A program made the position numbers and the translations under genes. The notes below the pieces were generated by a model that made no database searches, was not told where the DNA came from, and was given only the letters and a program-made list of their open reading frames with translations. Shown here piece by piece: positions 18,820 to 27,979 of a stretch of DNA of 64,000 nucleotides (within the stretch, counting starts at the first letter, position 1; every line of letters starts with the position of its first letter). The DNA is from Williamsia sterculiae (GTDB lineage Bacteria > Actinomycetota > Actinomycetes > Mycobacteriales > Mycobacteriaceae): NCBI RefSeq assembly GCF_900156495.1, contig NZ_FTNT01000003.1, positions 1 to 64,000 on the forward strand, written 5' to 3'.

Positions 18820-19556
18820 TCGACGGTCAGCCAGATGGCCTGCGCGGCGATGTCGCCGAGGTCGACCGCGGTGGTGCCGTCGAGCGAGATGGCGATGGTG
18901 CCTGCGAAGGGGCGTTTCTCGCTGACCGTCACCACGGTGTCCAGTGCGATCCCCACTGAGTCGAAGTACCGCAACATGTCGGGGTCGTGGTCGGCGATGC
19001 GGGCGACCCTGCCCGACTGACCGGCCGCGAGGTCGGAGAGCAGGGTGGCCTCGGGGGTGGGCACCGACCCCTCGATGGTCGGAATCGGATCGCCGTGCGG
19101 GTCGCGCACCGGATGCCCGAGTTTGCTGTCGATACGGTTCATCAGCCGGTGCGACACCGCGTGTTCGAGCACCTCGGCCTCGTCGTGCACCTCGTCCCAC
19201 CCGTAACCGAGCTCGCGGACCAGGAACGTCTCGATCAGCCGGTGGCGACGCACCATCAGCACCGCGGCCTGGCGCCCGGCCTCGGTCAGCGTCACCGCGC
19301 CGTAGCGCTCGTGACTGATGAGGCCCTGGTCGGCGAGTTTGCGGACGGCCTCGGACACCGTCGACGGCGACACCCCGAGCTTCTCGGCCAGCAGCTTGGT
19401 GGTGATCTTCGCCGGGGCCCATTCCTGCGCGGTCCAGATGACCTTCAGATAGTCCTGGGTGACCGCCGACAACTCGGTCACCGCGGCGTCGAGTTCGGTG
19501 CCCCGGAGTTCGGTACCACCGTGCTCACCGTCGTTCTGGGTCTCGGTGTCGATCAT
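18816..19556 (-). CDS. mntR: Metal-dependent repressor MntR/SirR (DtxR family)
   Basis: A 246-residue DtxR-type regulator. The N-terminal winged helix (TQDYLKVIWTAQEW, LAEKLGVSPSTVSEAVRKLADQGLI) is followed by the metal-binding/dimerisation domain (RHRLIETFLVRELGYGWDEVHDEAEVLEHAVS, with His/Glu ligands), then an SH3-like C-terminal domain. Position matches Rv2788 (sirR), part of the manganese-responsive MntR group rather than IdeR. Manganese would make it repress uptake genes. Its ATG is preceded by TAAGCT 6 nt away (leaderless). A manganese riboswitch occurs elsewhere in this window (58.6 kb). Confidence 0.88.
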   Translation of the reverse strand: MIDTETQNDGEHGGTELRGTELDAAVTELSAVTQDYLKVIWTAQEWAPAKITTKLLAEKLGVSPSTVSEAVRKLADQGLISHERYGAVTLTEAGRQAAVLMVRRHRLIETFLVRELGYGWDEVHDEAEVLEHAVSHRLMNRIDSKLGHPVRDPHGDPIPTIEGSVPTPEATLLSDLAAGQSGRVARIADHDPDMLRYFDSVGIALDTVVTVSEKRPFAGTIAISLDGTTAVDLGDIAAQAIWLTVD

Positions 19557-19562
19557 GCTCCG

Positions 19563-19568
19563 AGCTTA
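19563..19568 (-). promoter_or_regulatory. -10 hexamer TAAGCT of mntR, probably leaderless
   Basis: On the minus strand TAAGCT ends 6 nt before the ATG. The 19557-19749 interval is the divergent mntR/ribF promoter region. Confidence 0.45.
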
Positions 19569-19737
19569 GGTCCACCTGTGCGCGGTGGTGCACGGTGTCG
19601 GTCGGCCGGGGCGTTCCGGATCGGCCCGCGGCACCCGGACCGGGGTGGCCCACAGCGCGGCCGGGTGATCGGACAGGAGCCGTGAACAGATGACGAACCG
19701 TGTCCGCACCCCACTGGTTGCCGGTGGCGGCCCACCG

Positions 19738-19743
19738 TAGGCT
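19738..19743 (+). promoter_or_regulatory. -10 hexamer TAGGCT of ribF, probably leaderless
   Basis: TAGGCT ends 6 nt before GTG 19750. It immediately precedes an alternative GTG at 19744, which is therefore unlikely to be the start. Confidence 0.5.
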
Positions 19744-19749
19744 GTGGTC

Positions 19750-20721
19750 GTGCTGCGATGGCGAGGCGTGGACGATGTGCCGGCCGACTGGGGTCGGTGC
19801 GTGGTCACCATCGGTGTCTTCGACGGGGTACACCGCGGACACGCACAATTGATCCGTACCGCCACCGAAGCCGCCCGCGAGCGCGGTGTGCCGACGGTGT
19901 TGATGACTTTCGACCCGCATCCGGCGGAGGTGGTCCGGCCGGGCACCCATCCGCCGCAGTTGTCCACCCTGGCCCGACGCGCCGAACTCGCCGAGGAACT
20001 CGGTATCGACGTCTTCCTGGTGATGCCGTTCACGGCCACGATGGCCGCGCAGGCACCGAAGGATTTCGTGCACCAGATCCTGGTGGAGCGACTACACGCC
20101 GCCGATGTGGTGGTCGGCAGCAACTTCACCTTCGGCAAGAAGGCCGCAGGTAACGTCGACACCCTGCGCGACCTGGGGTCGGCGTTCGGGTTCGAGGTGC
20201 AGGCGGTGTCGTTGCTCAGCGTGCACGCTGTGACGTTCTCGTCGACCTACATCCGATCGTGCGTCGCCGCAGGGGATGTCGAGGCCGCCGCGGAGGCGCT
20301 GGGTAGGCCGCATCGGGTGGAGGGTGTGGTGGTCCGCGGTGACGGCCGCGGTCGAGAACTGGGTTTCCCCACCGCCAACGTCGCACCGCCCATGTACTCG
20401 GCCATTCCCGCCGACGGTGTCTACGCGGCGTTCTTCACCGTTCTCGGTCAGGGCCCGATGATGGGTCAGGTGGTGCCGGGGGAGAGCTATCAGGCCGCGG
20501 TGTCGGTGGGATCGAACCCGACCTTCTCCGGGCGCACCCGCACCGTGGAGGCGTTCGTTCTGGACGCCGACGCCGACCTGTACGGCCAACATGTCGCGGT
20601 GGACTTCGTCGCGCGGATCCGCAGCATGGTCAAGTACGACACCCTCGACGCCCTGCTCGAGCAGATGCGCGACGACGTGGAGCGATCCCGCAGTCTGCTC
20701 GCCGCCCATCGTTCCGACTGA
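19750..20721 (+). CDS. ribF: Bifunctional riboflavin kinase / FAD synthetase
   Basis: Converts riboflavin to FMN and FAD. The 323-residue protein has the N-terminal adenylyltransferase motifs GVFDGVHRGH (about residue 22) and FSSTYIRSCV, and the C-terminal kinase motifs LGRPHRVEGVVVRGDGRGRELGFPTAN and GVYAAF. The start at GTG 19750 gives LRWRGVDDVPADWGRCVVTIG, which matches mycobacterial RibF, and fits a leaderless promoter. Several FAD-dependent oxidases are encoded downstream in the same window. Confidence 0.95.
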   Translation: MLRWRGVDDVPADWGRCVVTIGVFDGVHRGHAQLIRTATEAARERGVPTVLMTFDPHPAEVVRPGTHPPQLSTLARRAELAEELGIDVFLVMPFTATMAAQAPKDFVHQILVERLHAADVVVGSNFTFGKKAAGNVDTLRDLGSAFGFEVQAVSLLSVHAVTFSSTYIRSCVAAGDVEAAAEALGRPHRVEGVVVRGDGRGRELGFPTANVAPPMYSAIPADGVYAAFFTVLGQGPMMGQVVPGESYQAAVSVGSNPTFSGRTRTVEAFVLDADADLYGQHVAVDFVARIRSMVKYDTLDALLEQMRDDVERSRSLLAAHRSD

Positions 20722-20774
20722 CCTCGCGCCGCCGATTTCGATTGCGGACGGCCGCGCTGGTAACGTCTCCTGGC

Positions 20775-20805
20775 GGTATGTGCTGCGGTCCGCGGCGGCC
20801 ATATC
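20775..20805 (+). promoter_or_regulatory. Hairpin in the rpsO leader, candidate S15 autoregulatory structure
   Basis: GGTATG pairs with CATATC and GCTGC with GCGGC around a GGTCC loop, giving a bulged hairpin about 55 nt before the rpsO ATG. S15 represses its own mRNA through leader structures in several bacteria. This one is only a candidate. Confidence 0.3.
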
Positions 20806-20860
20806 CCCGGCCTGTGGGCCACGTGTGAGAACGCGGCACTGAGAAATTGGGAGTACCACC

Positions 20861-21130
20861 ATGGCGTTGACCGCCGAGCAGAAGAAGACCATCCTGACCG
20901 AATACGGTCTGCACGAGAGCGACACCGGCTCACCGGAAGCTCAGGTCGCGTTGCTGACGAAGCGCATCACCGACCTCACCGAGCACCTCAAGGAGCACAA
21001 GCACGATCACCACAGCCGTCGCGGGCTGTTGCTGTTGGTCGGACGTCGCCGTCGGTTGCTCAAGTACGTCGCCAAGGTGGACGTGCAGCGCTACCGTTCG
21101 CTGATCGAGCGCCTGGGCCTGCGCCGCTGA
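20861..21130 (+). CDS. rpsO: 30S ribosomal protein S15
   Basis: An 89-residue primary-binding protein of the 16S rRNA central domain, and the normal length for S15. Motifs [19 protein letters not shown] and [20 protein letters not shown] are diagnostic. The ATG follows GGGAG. It sits between ribF and pnp as in most bacteria, with a strong hairpin 55 bp after its stop. Confidence 0.98.
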   Translation: MALTAEQKKTILTEYGLHESDTGSPEAQVALLTKRITDLTEHLKEHKHDHHSRRGLLLLVGRRRRLLKYVAKVDVQRYRSLIERLGLRR

Positions 21131-21185
21131 CCTCCTGCGTCGCTGATTCGCAGCCGGCCGTTCGCCGGCCGCCATCGATTCTCGT

Positions 21186-21219
21186 CTCGCCCCCGATGTC
21201 ACCCGACATCGGGGGCGAG
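21186..21219 (+). terminator. Perfect 15-bp hairpin downstream of rpsO
   Basis: CTCGCCCCCGATGTC and GACATCGGGGGCGAG form a perfect stem around an ACCC loop. There is no U-run. This separates rpsO from the long pnp leader. Confidence 0.75.
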
Positions 21220-21595
21220 GTGTGTCGGTGCCCGCTGCTCGACGGGTGTCGACGGTGTGGGACCTGACCGGGGTCAGGGGCGCTCGGTGCTATCCTTCGA
21301 GCGAACCTCGTGCCAGGTACTGCGAGCGTGAACGCGGAGATCTCGACGCGCGACGCCTGTGCGGTCCTCGGTAGTGGCGGCCGGAGTGCTGTGTGTGAAC
21401 ACGCATCTCCGACCGCTTCGATCGAAGGCCGTAGACATGGCAGCGGAGTCGATTTCTCCGGGCGACCTCATCACCGCCGGGCCCCGACAACCGGGTGCCG
21501 GACCTTCCCTCGCAGTCCGCCGACGGGTTCCCGGTGGCGACCCACGCCGCCGGACACGAGCATGCCCTCCTGCAGGGCGCTGAGAGGAACCATAA
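21220..21595 (+). other. Long untranslated leader region of pnp
   Basis: No gene is supported between the rpsO terminator and the pnp GTG. A weak -10 candidate TATCCT lies at 21291-21296. A hairpin with arms GGAG-TGC and GCA-CTCC is at about 21381-21411, followed by GC-rich sequence. A leader of about 300 nt would suit the known autoregulation of pnp mRNA in other bacteria. Confidence 0.4.
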
Positions 21596-23869
21596 GTGTC
21601 CGATACCGACACCGACTTGTACGACGACTCCATCACCGAGGCCACCGCCGTGATCGACAACGGCAGCTTCGGCACCCGCACCATCCGTTTCGAGACCGGT
21701 CGGCTGGCCCAGCAGGCCGCCGGTTCGGTCACCGCCTATCTCGACGACGAGACCATGCTGCTCTCGACCACCGCGGCGTCGAAGCATCCGAAGGAGCATT
21801 TCGACTTCTTCCCGCTGACCGTCGACGTGGAGGAGCGGATGTACGCCGCGGGCCGCATCCCCGGATCCTTCTTCCGACGCGAGGGCCGTCCGAGCACCGA
21901 CGCGATCCTCACCTGCCGTCTCATCGACCGCCCGCTGCGCCCGTCCTTCGTCGACGGTCTGCGCAACGAGATCCAGGTCGTGGTGACGGTGCTGAGCCTC
22001 AACCCACAGGACCTGTACGACGTGGTCGCCATCAACGCCGCCTCGGCGTCCACCCAGATCGCCGGTCTGCCGTTCTCCGGCCCCGTCGGTGGTGTGCGCG
22101 TCGCGTTGATCCCGACGGCGGAGAACAAGGCGGGCCAGTGGGTCGCCTTCCCGACCGTCGAGCAGCTCGAGGACGCCGTCTTCGACATGGTCGTCGCCGG
22201 TCGCGTCGTCGCCGGTGAGGGTGATACCGCGGACGTGGCCATCATGATGGTCGAGGCCGAGGCCACCGACAACGTCATCGAGATCATCGACGGTGGGGCA
22301 CAGGCGCCCACCGAGGCGATCGTCGCCGAGGGCCTCGAGGCCGCCAAGCCGTTCATCGCCCGCCTCTGCGAGGCGCAGAAGTCCCTGGCCGCCGCGTCGG
22401 CCAAGGAAACCGGGGAGTTCCCGCTGTTCCCGGCGTACTCCGACGACGTCTACGCCGCCGTCGCCGATGCGGCCACCGATCGGTTGGCGAAGGTGCTGAC
22501 CATCGCGGGCAAGGCCGAGCGCGACGACGCCACCGACGACCTCAAGGCCGACATCCTCGACTCGCTCGGTGAACGATTCGAGGGTCGGGAGAAGGAGATC
22601 GGCGCCGCGTACCGGTCGCTGACCAAGAAGTTGGTCCGCCAGCGCATCCTCGCCGATCACTTCCGCATCGACGGCCGCGGCATCACCGACATCCGTGCGC
22701 TCTCGGCGGAGGTCGGGGTGATCCCGCGCGCTCACGGCAGTGCCCTGTTCGAGCGTGGAGAGACCCAGATCCTGGGCGTCACCACCCTCGACATGGTGAA
22801 GATGGCCCAACAGGTCGACTCGCTCGGCCCGGAGACGTCCAAGCGCTACATGCACCACTACAACTTCCCGCCGTACTCGACCGGTGAGACCGGCCGCGTG
22901 GGTTCGCCCAAGCGTCGCGAGATCGGTCACGGGGCGCTCGCGGAGCGGGCCCTGATCCCCGTGCTGCCGAGTGTGGAGGAGTTCCCCTACGCCATCCGTC
23001 AGGTCTCCGAGGCGCTCAGCTCCAACGGATCCACCTCGATGGGCTCGGTGTGCGCGTCGACGCTGGGTCTGCTCAACGCCGGCGTGCCGCTGAAGTCCCC
23101 GGTCGCGGGTATCGCGATGGGTCTGGTCTCCGACGAGGTCGACGGTCAGGCGCGCTACGTCGCCCTGACCGACATCCTCGGTGCCGAGGACGCCTTCGGT
23201 GACATGGACTTCAAGGTCGCGGGCACCAAGGACTTCGTCACCGCCCTCCAGCTCGACACCAAGCTCGACGGCATCCCCTCGCAGGTGCTGGCGGCCGCGC
23301 TGAGCCAGGCCAAGGACGCGCGCCTGACCATCCTCGACGTCATGGCCGAGGCCATCGACGAACCGGATGAGATGAGTCCGTTCGCGCCGCGTGTCACCAC
23401 CGTCAAGGTGCCGGTCGACAAGATCGGCGAGGTGATCGGGCCCAAGGGCAAGACGATCAACAGCATCACCGAGGAGACCGGCGCCAACATCTCCATCGAG
23501 GACGACGGCACCGTCTTCGTCGGTGCCACCGACGGTCCCTCTGCGCAGGCGGCCATCGACCGCATCAACGCGATCGCCAACCCGCAACTGCCCAAGGTCG
23601 GCGAGCGTTTCCTGGGTACCGTGGTCAAGACCACGGCGTTCGGCGCGTTCGTCTCGCTGCTCCCGGGTCGCGACGGCCTGGTCCACATCTCCAAGCTGGG
23701 CAAGGGCAAGCGCATCAACAAGGTCGAGGACGTGGTGAACGTCGGGTCCAAGCTGCGCGTCGAGATCGCCGACATCGACGATCGCGGCAAGATCAGCCTG
23801 GTCCCGGTGGACGACGACGCCGAGAAGGCCGACGCGGATCCCGCCGTCGTCGGTGCCGCGACCGAGTGA
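21596..23869 (+). CDS. pnp: Polyribonucleotide nucleotidyltransferase (PNPase)
   Basis: Phosphorolytic 3'-5' exoribonuclease and RNA-tailing enzyme. The 757-residue protein has two RNase PH-like cores ([21 protein letters not shown] in the first; [22 protein letters not shown] and [18 protein letters not shown] in the second). KH ([20 protein letters not shown]) and S1 ([28 protein letters not shown]) domains follow. The GTG at 21596 follows GAGAGGAAC. The stop overlaps the next GTG (GTGA). Confidence 0.97.
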   Translation: MSDTDTDLYDDSITEATAVIDNGSFGTRTIRFETGRLAQQAAGSVTAYLDDETMLLSTTAASKHPKEHFDFFPLTVDVEERMYAAGRIPGSFFRREGRPSTDAILTCRLIDRPLRPSFVDGLRNEIQVVVTVLSLNPQDLYDVVAINAASASTQIAGLPFSGPVGGVRVALIPTAENKAGQWVAFPTVEQLEDAVFDMVVAGRVVAGEGDTADVAIMMVEAEATDNVIEIIDGGAQAPTEAIVAEGLEAAKPFIARLCEAQKSLAAASAKETGEFPLFPAYSDDVYAAVADAATDRLAKVLTIAGKAERDDATDDLKADILDSLGERFEGREKEIGAAYRSLTKKLVRQRILADHFRIDGRGITDIRALSAEVGVIPRAHGSALFERGETQILGVTTLDMVKMAQQVDSLGPETSKRYMHHYNFPPYSTGETGRVGSPKRREIGHGALAERALIPVLPSVEEFPYAIRQVSEALSSNGSTSMGSVCASTLGLLNAGVPLKSPVAGIAMGLVSDEVDGQARYVALTDILGAEDAFGDMDFKVAGTKDFVTALQLDTKLDGIPSQVLAAALSQAKDARLTILDVMAEAIDEPDEMSPFAPRVTTVKVPVDKIGEVIGPKGKTINSITEETGANISIEDDGTVFVGATDGPSAQAAIDRINAIANPQLPKVGERFLGTVVKTTAFGAFVSLLPGRDGLVHISKLGKGKRINKVEDVVNVGSKLRVEIADIDDRGKISLVPVDDDAEKADADPAVVGAATE

Positions 23870-25218
23870 CACCGCGACCCACGGGTCGCACCTCCCGCTC
23901 GCCGGCGCCCGCGGTCATCACCGCGGGCGCCGGCGAGCGGGTACGCAAGACCGTTCTGAGCAACGGGATCCGCGTCGTCACCGAGTACATCCCGGGTGTC
24001 CGGTCGGCCTCGGTGGGGTTGTGGGTGGGAATCGGCTCGCGCGACGAGAAGCCATCGGTGGCCGGTGCCGCACACTTCCTGGAGCACCTGCTGTTCAAGG
24101 CCACCCCCACCCGCGACGCAGCATCCATCGCCGAGCAGATGGACGCCATCGGCGGCGAGTTGAACGCCTTCACCTCCAAGGAACACACCTGCTTCTACGC
24201 GCATGTGCTCGACGATCACCTCGAGCAGGCGGTGGATGTGGTCTGCGATGTGGTGTTGCGCGGTCGGTGCCGTCGCGCCGACGTGGATCTCGAACGCGAC
24301 GTGGTGCTCGAGGAGATCGCAATGCGCGACGACGATCCCGAGGACCTGCTGGCCGACGAGTTCATGACCGCGATGTTCGGCGATCAGCCCATCGGGCGTC
24401 CGGTCATCGGGTCCGCGGAGTCGATATCCGCGATGACCCGCGAACAACTGCACTCGTTCCACACCCGTCGGTACACCCCCGACCGGATGGTGCTGGCCGT
24501 CGCGGGCAACGTCGACCACGCCGCGGTGGTCGCGCAGGCCCGCAGATCCACCGGATCCGGCCGGGGTGTCGTCACGACACCGTCGCGCCCGGTCGTCGCG
24601 CGCCGGCCGGCGGGCGGTGTCACCACCGAGGCGAACCTGCGGCTGACCCATCGGGAGACCGAACAGGCCCACCTGCTGCTCGGCATGCCCACGCCCGGCC
24701 GCGGTTCGCCCGACCGGTGGGCGTTGTCGTTGCTCAACGTTGCCGTTGGCGGCGGACTCAGTTCCCGGCTCTACCAGGAGATCCGCGAGGAACGGGGATT
24801 GGCGTACTCGGTGTACTCCACGGTGGACACGTTCAGCGACGTGGGTACGTTCTCGGTCTACGCGGGCTGTTCCCCGGACAGCCTCGGGGAGGTGGTCGGG
24901 ATCATCCGCCGCATCCTCGAACAGGTCGCCGTCGACGGCATCACCGACGCGGAGGTGGATCGGGCCAAGGGCGCGTTGCGCGGCGGAATGGTGCTCGGGC
25001 TGGAGGACTCCCAGTCCCGCATGCACCGGCTCGGTGGCAACGAACTCGCCGATCGCCGGCGTCGGTCGCTGGCCGACACCCTGGACCGGATCGATCGGGT
25101 GACCCCGGCCCAGTTGCGCAGGGTGGCGGCGCGGGTCCTCGATCAACCTGCGGCGACGGCCGTCGTCGGTCCGTTCCGATCGGTTCGACGCCTACCCGCG
25201 GAGGTGAGACGCCGCTGA
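23866..25218 (+). CDS. M16-family zinc metallopeptidase (PepR-like)
   Basis: A 450-residue peptidase with the inverted zinc motif HFLEHLLF (HxxEH) and the downstream [12 protein letters not shown] glutamate region. The C-terminal half-domain contains [24 protein letters not shown] (the R/Y substrate-binding motif). The position directly after pnp matches Rv2782c. The first 25 residues (Arg/Pro/Ala/Gly-rich) are encoded by a perfect hairpin and are not conserved. GTG starts within the pnp stop. Confidence 0.92.
   Translation: MTPRPTGRTSRSPAPAVITAGAGERVRKTVLSNGIRVVTEYIPGVRSASVGLWVGIGSRDEKPSVAGAAHFLEHLLFKATPTRDAASIAEQMDAIGGELNAFTSKEHTCFYAHVLDDHLEQAVDVVCDVVLRGRCRRADVDLERDVVLEEIAMRDDDPEDLLADEFMTAMFGDQPIGRPVIGSAESISAMTREQLHSFHTRRYTPDRMVLAVAGNVDHAAVVAQARRSTGSGRGVVTTPSRPVVARRPAGGVTTEANLRLTHRETEQAHLLLGMPTPGRGSPDRWALSLLNVAVGGGLSSRLYQEIREERGLAYSVYSTVDTFSDVGTFSVYAGCSPDSLGEVVGIIRRILEQVAVDGITDAEVDRAKGALRGGMVLGLEDSQSRMHRLGGNELADRRRRSLADTLDRIDRVTPAQLRRVAARVLDQPAATAVVGPFRSVRRLPAEVRRR
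23894..23941 (+). repeat. Perfect 22-bp inverted repeat at the pnp / M16 peptidase junction
   Basis: Arms 23894-23915 and 23920-23941 are perfectly complementary, with a CATC loop. The hairpin begins 24 bp after the pnp stop and lies inside the 5' end of the peptidase reading frame, encoding its Pro/Ala- and Ala/Gly-rich start. It resembles an intrinsic terminator placed inside a coding region. Confidence 0.85.
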
Positions 25219-25366
25219 GTGACTGCGCGTCGGGAGAGTCATCGGTAACATCGTCGGACGGGCAAGCGACGTACAAGTGACCGATCGACGTCGGCACGGC
25301 GTGTGATCCGGGTGGGGACCCGGTCGTCGAGCCGTCGACAACGTTTCCGTGGGGGGAACTCTGAAG

Positions 25367-27901
25367 ATGACGGGTGGAACTCTGTTGTGGGCGGGCCGCG
25401 AGGCGCTCGCCGTGGACCGCTCGACGGGGAGCTTCGTACCCCGCCCGAACACCGTGGGCTGGCTCCTGTCGCAAGCCGCCCGACAGCGTCCCGACGCGCT
25501 CGCGGTCGTGACGTCCACCGGGTCGGTGACCTACCGTCAGCTGGTCGACGGAGCCGTCGACGTCGCCCGTCACCTCGGCGATCGGCATTCGCTCGCCCCC
25601 GTACCCGTGCACCAGGACGGCGGCACGGCCGCGATCACCACCGCACTGGGAGCCCTGATCGCCGGACGGCCGTTGGTGCTGGTCGACCCGGGGCTGCCGG
25701 ACCAACGGGTGGACACCATGCTGCGTCTGGCGGAAGCGGAGTCGATGACCCGAACGGCGTACGCCGGTGCGGTGCGCGACGTCCGTGCCGACGATCTGGC
25801 CCTCATCGGATTCACCTCAGGGTCGACCGGAGCTCCCAAGGGAGTCTTGCTGAGCCAGTCGGCCTGTGTGGCCAAGGCCACGGACGTGGTGTCAGGTCAG
25901 GGACTGTGCGCCGACGACGTGCTCGCCAACCTGCTGCCGCTCGGATTCGGCGCCGGTATCACCACGCTGTTGGCCGGACTGGCGTGCGGGGCGACGGTCC
26001 TGTGTATCGATCCCCGCGACACCGCGGCCGCGACGCTGTTGTCGACCCTGCGTCGTCGACGCGCCACCACCGTGCAGGCCTCGGCCGCCTTGGTCCGCGC
26101 GCTGGGCAACGCGGCGTCCGGCGGCGCCTCGCCGGTCCCCACGCTGCGTCAGATCACGCTGTACGGCGAGGCTCCGTTCGGCGCCGACATGATGCGCGCC
26201 CGGGAGGCGCTGGCCCCCGCGGCGACCCTGGTCAACTGGTATGCCACCACCGAGGCAGGTGTGGTGGCCATGGCGACGTTCCCTCCGGGTGTCCCGATTA
26301 CCGATGGTCGGCTGCCCGCGGGTGGGCCGGTCGCCGGCCGGCGCTTGCGCATCTGTGACGAGGGCGGACGCCGGGTTCCGGACGGAACGGTCGGCGAGGT
26401 CGTCGTATGTGGAAGTGGATTCGCCGATGGCTATCTGCATCTCGCATCGGACCGGTTCGCCCCGGACGGTACCTGGTACCGCACCGGTGACCGCGGGTTC
26501 CGTGACGCGCGCGGGGTACTGCACCTCGTCGGTCGGGTCGACGACGCGGTGAAGATCCGCGGTTATCTGGTCGAGCCCGGTGACGTGGCCGCCGCCCTGC
26601 GGGGCATCGCCGTGGTGTCGGAGGCCGCCGTCGTCGCGAGGTACGAGCAGGGGCGCACGGAACTGGTGGGGTATGTGGCCGGGCCCACGGTGCCGAAGAC
26701 ACTCGGCGATGACGAGATCAGGACCGCTTTGCGCGCCCAGCTGCCCGAATGGATGGTGCCGCGTCATCTGGTCCTGATGACCGAGCTGCCCCGCAACGAG
26801 CGGGGCAAGGTCGACCGCTCCGCCCTGCCCGCGCCGCGCGCCCAGACGCCGGCGCGCCGTCGCGCGCACCGGGGCGATCTCGTCGACGTCGCTGTGGCCC
26901 TCGCCGTCGCAGAAGCATTGCGTCGCGACGACATCACCGACGATCAGGATCTGGTGGCGCTCGGCGCGGATTCGTTGGCGCTGACCACCATCATCAGCAC
27001 ACTGCGCGCCCGCCTGCACGTCGACATCGACCTCGCGACGTTCGGCGCGACACCCACCGTCACGACCCTCACTGCGACGGTCCGCGACGCGCTGGACAAC
27101 AGTGTCCGCACCCGGTCGATGCACCCGGTGTTGGTACCACTGCGCACGTCGGGGACGGGGACACCTCTGTTCTACGTGGTCGGAGCCGGAGCGCCGGCGG
27201 TGTCGGCGATGGCGTTGGTCCGCCACCTCCCCGCCGACCGCCCGGTCTATGCGTTGCAGGCCCACGGGTTGGAGTCGCGGGGCAGGCCGGATCGGACGAT
27301 TCGTGACATGGCCGACCGCTACCTCGACCTGCTCGGTGAGGTGCAACCGGACGGTGGCTATCTGCTGGCGGGACATTCGATGGGTGGGGTGGTGGCCCTG
27401 GAGATGGCCGCGCAGCTCGCCGACCGTGGCCGAACCGCGAAGCTGGTGGTCGCGGTGGACGCGATGCTCAGTGAGCGCATGGTCGACTCGCTGCCGGTGA
27501 CCACGGGGGCGGATCACGTCACGGACGACGAGCGGGTGCCCGATGCGGAGTCGGAGCGTTTCGTCCCCGACATCACCCTCTCGGCGTGGAGTCTGGCGAC
27601 GATCGTGGTGAAGCAGTTGGTGGCCGGAAGGGTGCAGTTCGAGCCGCTGACCCAATGGATGATCTTCTACAACCGTGGTCTCCGGATGTTGCGACGTCAC
27701 CGCATCCGTCGGCTGTCCGATGTGCCGGTGGTGCTGGTCAGATCGCGTGGGAACCGGCAGCCGGCGATGTGGTGGCGCGCGATCACCACTGGTCCGGTCA
27801 CCGAGACCGTGGTAGACGGTGAGCACAACGACCTCGTTCGGGACCCACACGTCGCCCAGGTCGCCGCGGTGATCACGGGCGCCGTCTCGGACGTCGACTG
27901 A
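25367..27901 (+). CDS. Single-module NRPS-like synthetase (adenylation-carrier-thioesterase)
   Basis: An 844-residue enzyme with no condensation domain. The adenylation domain (about 1-500) has A3 FTSGSTGAPKGV, A5 NWYATTEAG, A7 YRTGDRGF, A8 GRVDDAVKIRGYLVEPGDV and A10 NERGKVDRSALP. The carrier has GADSLALT with the phosphopantetheine serine at 536. The thioesterase has GHSMGG (Ser671) and a C-terminal His820. The residue that normally holds the alpha-amino group (Asp235 in GrsA numbering) is Gly195, so an alpha-amino acid is unlikely as substrate. A-T-TE enzymes of this layout dimerise aryl-pyruvates in other organisms, but the product here is unknown. ATG 25367 has GGGGGGAA upstream; GTG 25349 is an alternative. 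Confidence 0.88.
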   Translation: MTGGTLLWAGREALAVDRSTGSFVPRPNTVGWLLSQAARQRPDALAVVTSTGSVTYRQLVDGAVDVARHLGDRHSLAPVPVHQDGGTAAITTALGALIAGRPLVLVDPGLPDQRVDTMLRLAEAESMTRTAYAGAVRDVRADDLALIGFTSGSTGAPKGVLLSQSACVAKATDVVSGQGLCADDVLANLLPLGFGAGITTLLAGLACGATVLCIDPRDTAAATLLSTLRRRRATTVQASAALVRALGNAASGGASPVPTLRQITLYGEAPFGADMMRAREALAPAATLVNWYATTEAGVVAMATFPPGVPITDGRLPAGGPVAGRRLRICDEGGRRVPDGTVGEVVVCGSGFADGYLHLASDRFAPDGTWYRTGDRGFRDARGVLHLVGRVDDAVKIRGYLVEPGDVAAALRGIAVVSEAAVVARYEQGRTELVGYVAGPTVPKTLGDDEIRTALRAQLPEWMVPRHLVLMTELPRNERGKVDRSALPAPRAQTPARRRAHRGDLVDVAVALAVAEALRRDDITDDQDLVALGADSLALTTIISTLRARLHVDIDLATFGATPTVTTLTATVRDALDNSVRTRSMHPVLVPLRTSGTGTPLFYVVGAGAPAVSAMALVRHLPADRPVYALQAHGLESRGRPDRTIRDMADRYLDLLGEVQPDGGYLLAGHSMGGVVALEMAAQLADRGRTAKLVVAVDAMLSERMVDSLPVTTGADHVTDDERVPDAESERFVPDITLSAWSLATIVVKQLVAGRVQFEPLTQWMIFYNRGLRMLRRHRIRRLSDVPVVLVRSRGNRQPAMWWRAITTGPVTETVVDGEHNDLVRDPHVAQVAAVITGAVSDVD

Positions 27902-27926
27902 CCGCGCGACCGTCCACGAACGCCGA

Positions 27927-27956
27927 AGCGGGGTCGACCACGTGGTCGACCCCGCT
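27927..27956. terminator. Perfect 30-bp palindrome between convergent genes
   Basis: AGCGGGGTCGACCAC followed directly by its complement GTGGTCGACCCCGCT. It lies between the ends of the synthetase and the permease and probably terminates transcription from both sides. Confidence 0.75.
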
Positions 27957-27979
27957 CCCGGAGCACGAGTGTCAGCGCG

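Noticed and set aside
21290-23872. An 860-codon open frame on the minus strand opposite pnp
   Set aside because: It is a long GC-driven shadow with low-complexity His/Asp/Gly/Arg content, while the plus frame encodes an intact PNPase.
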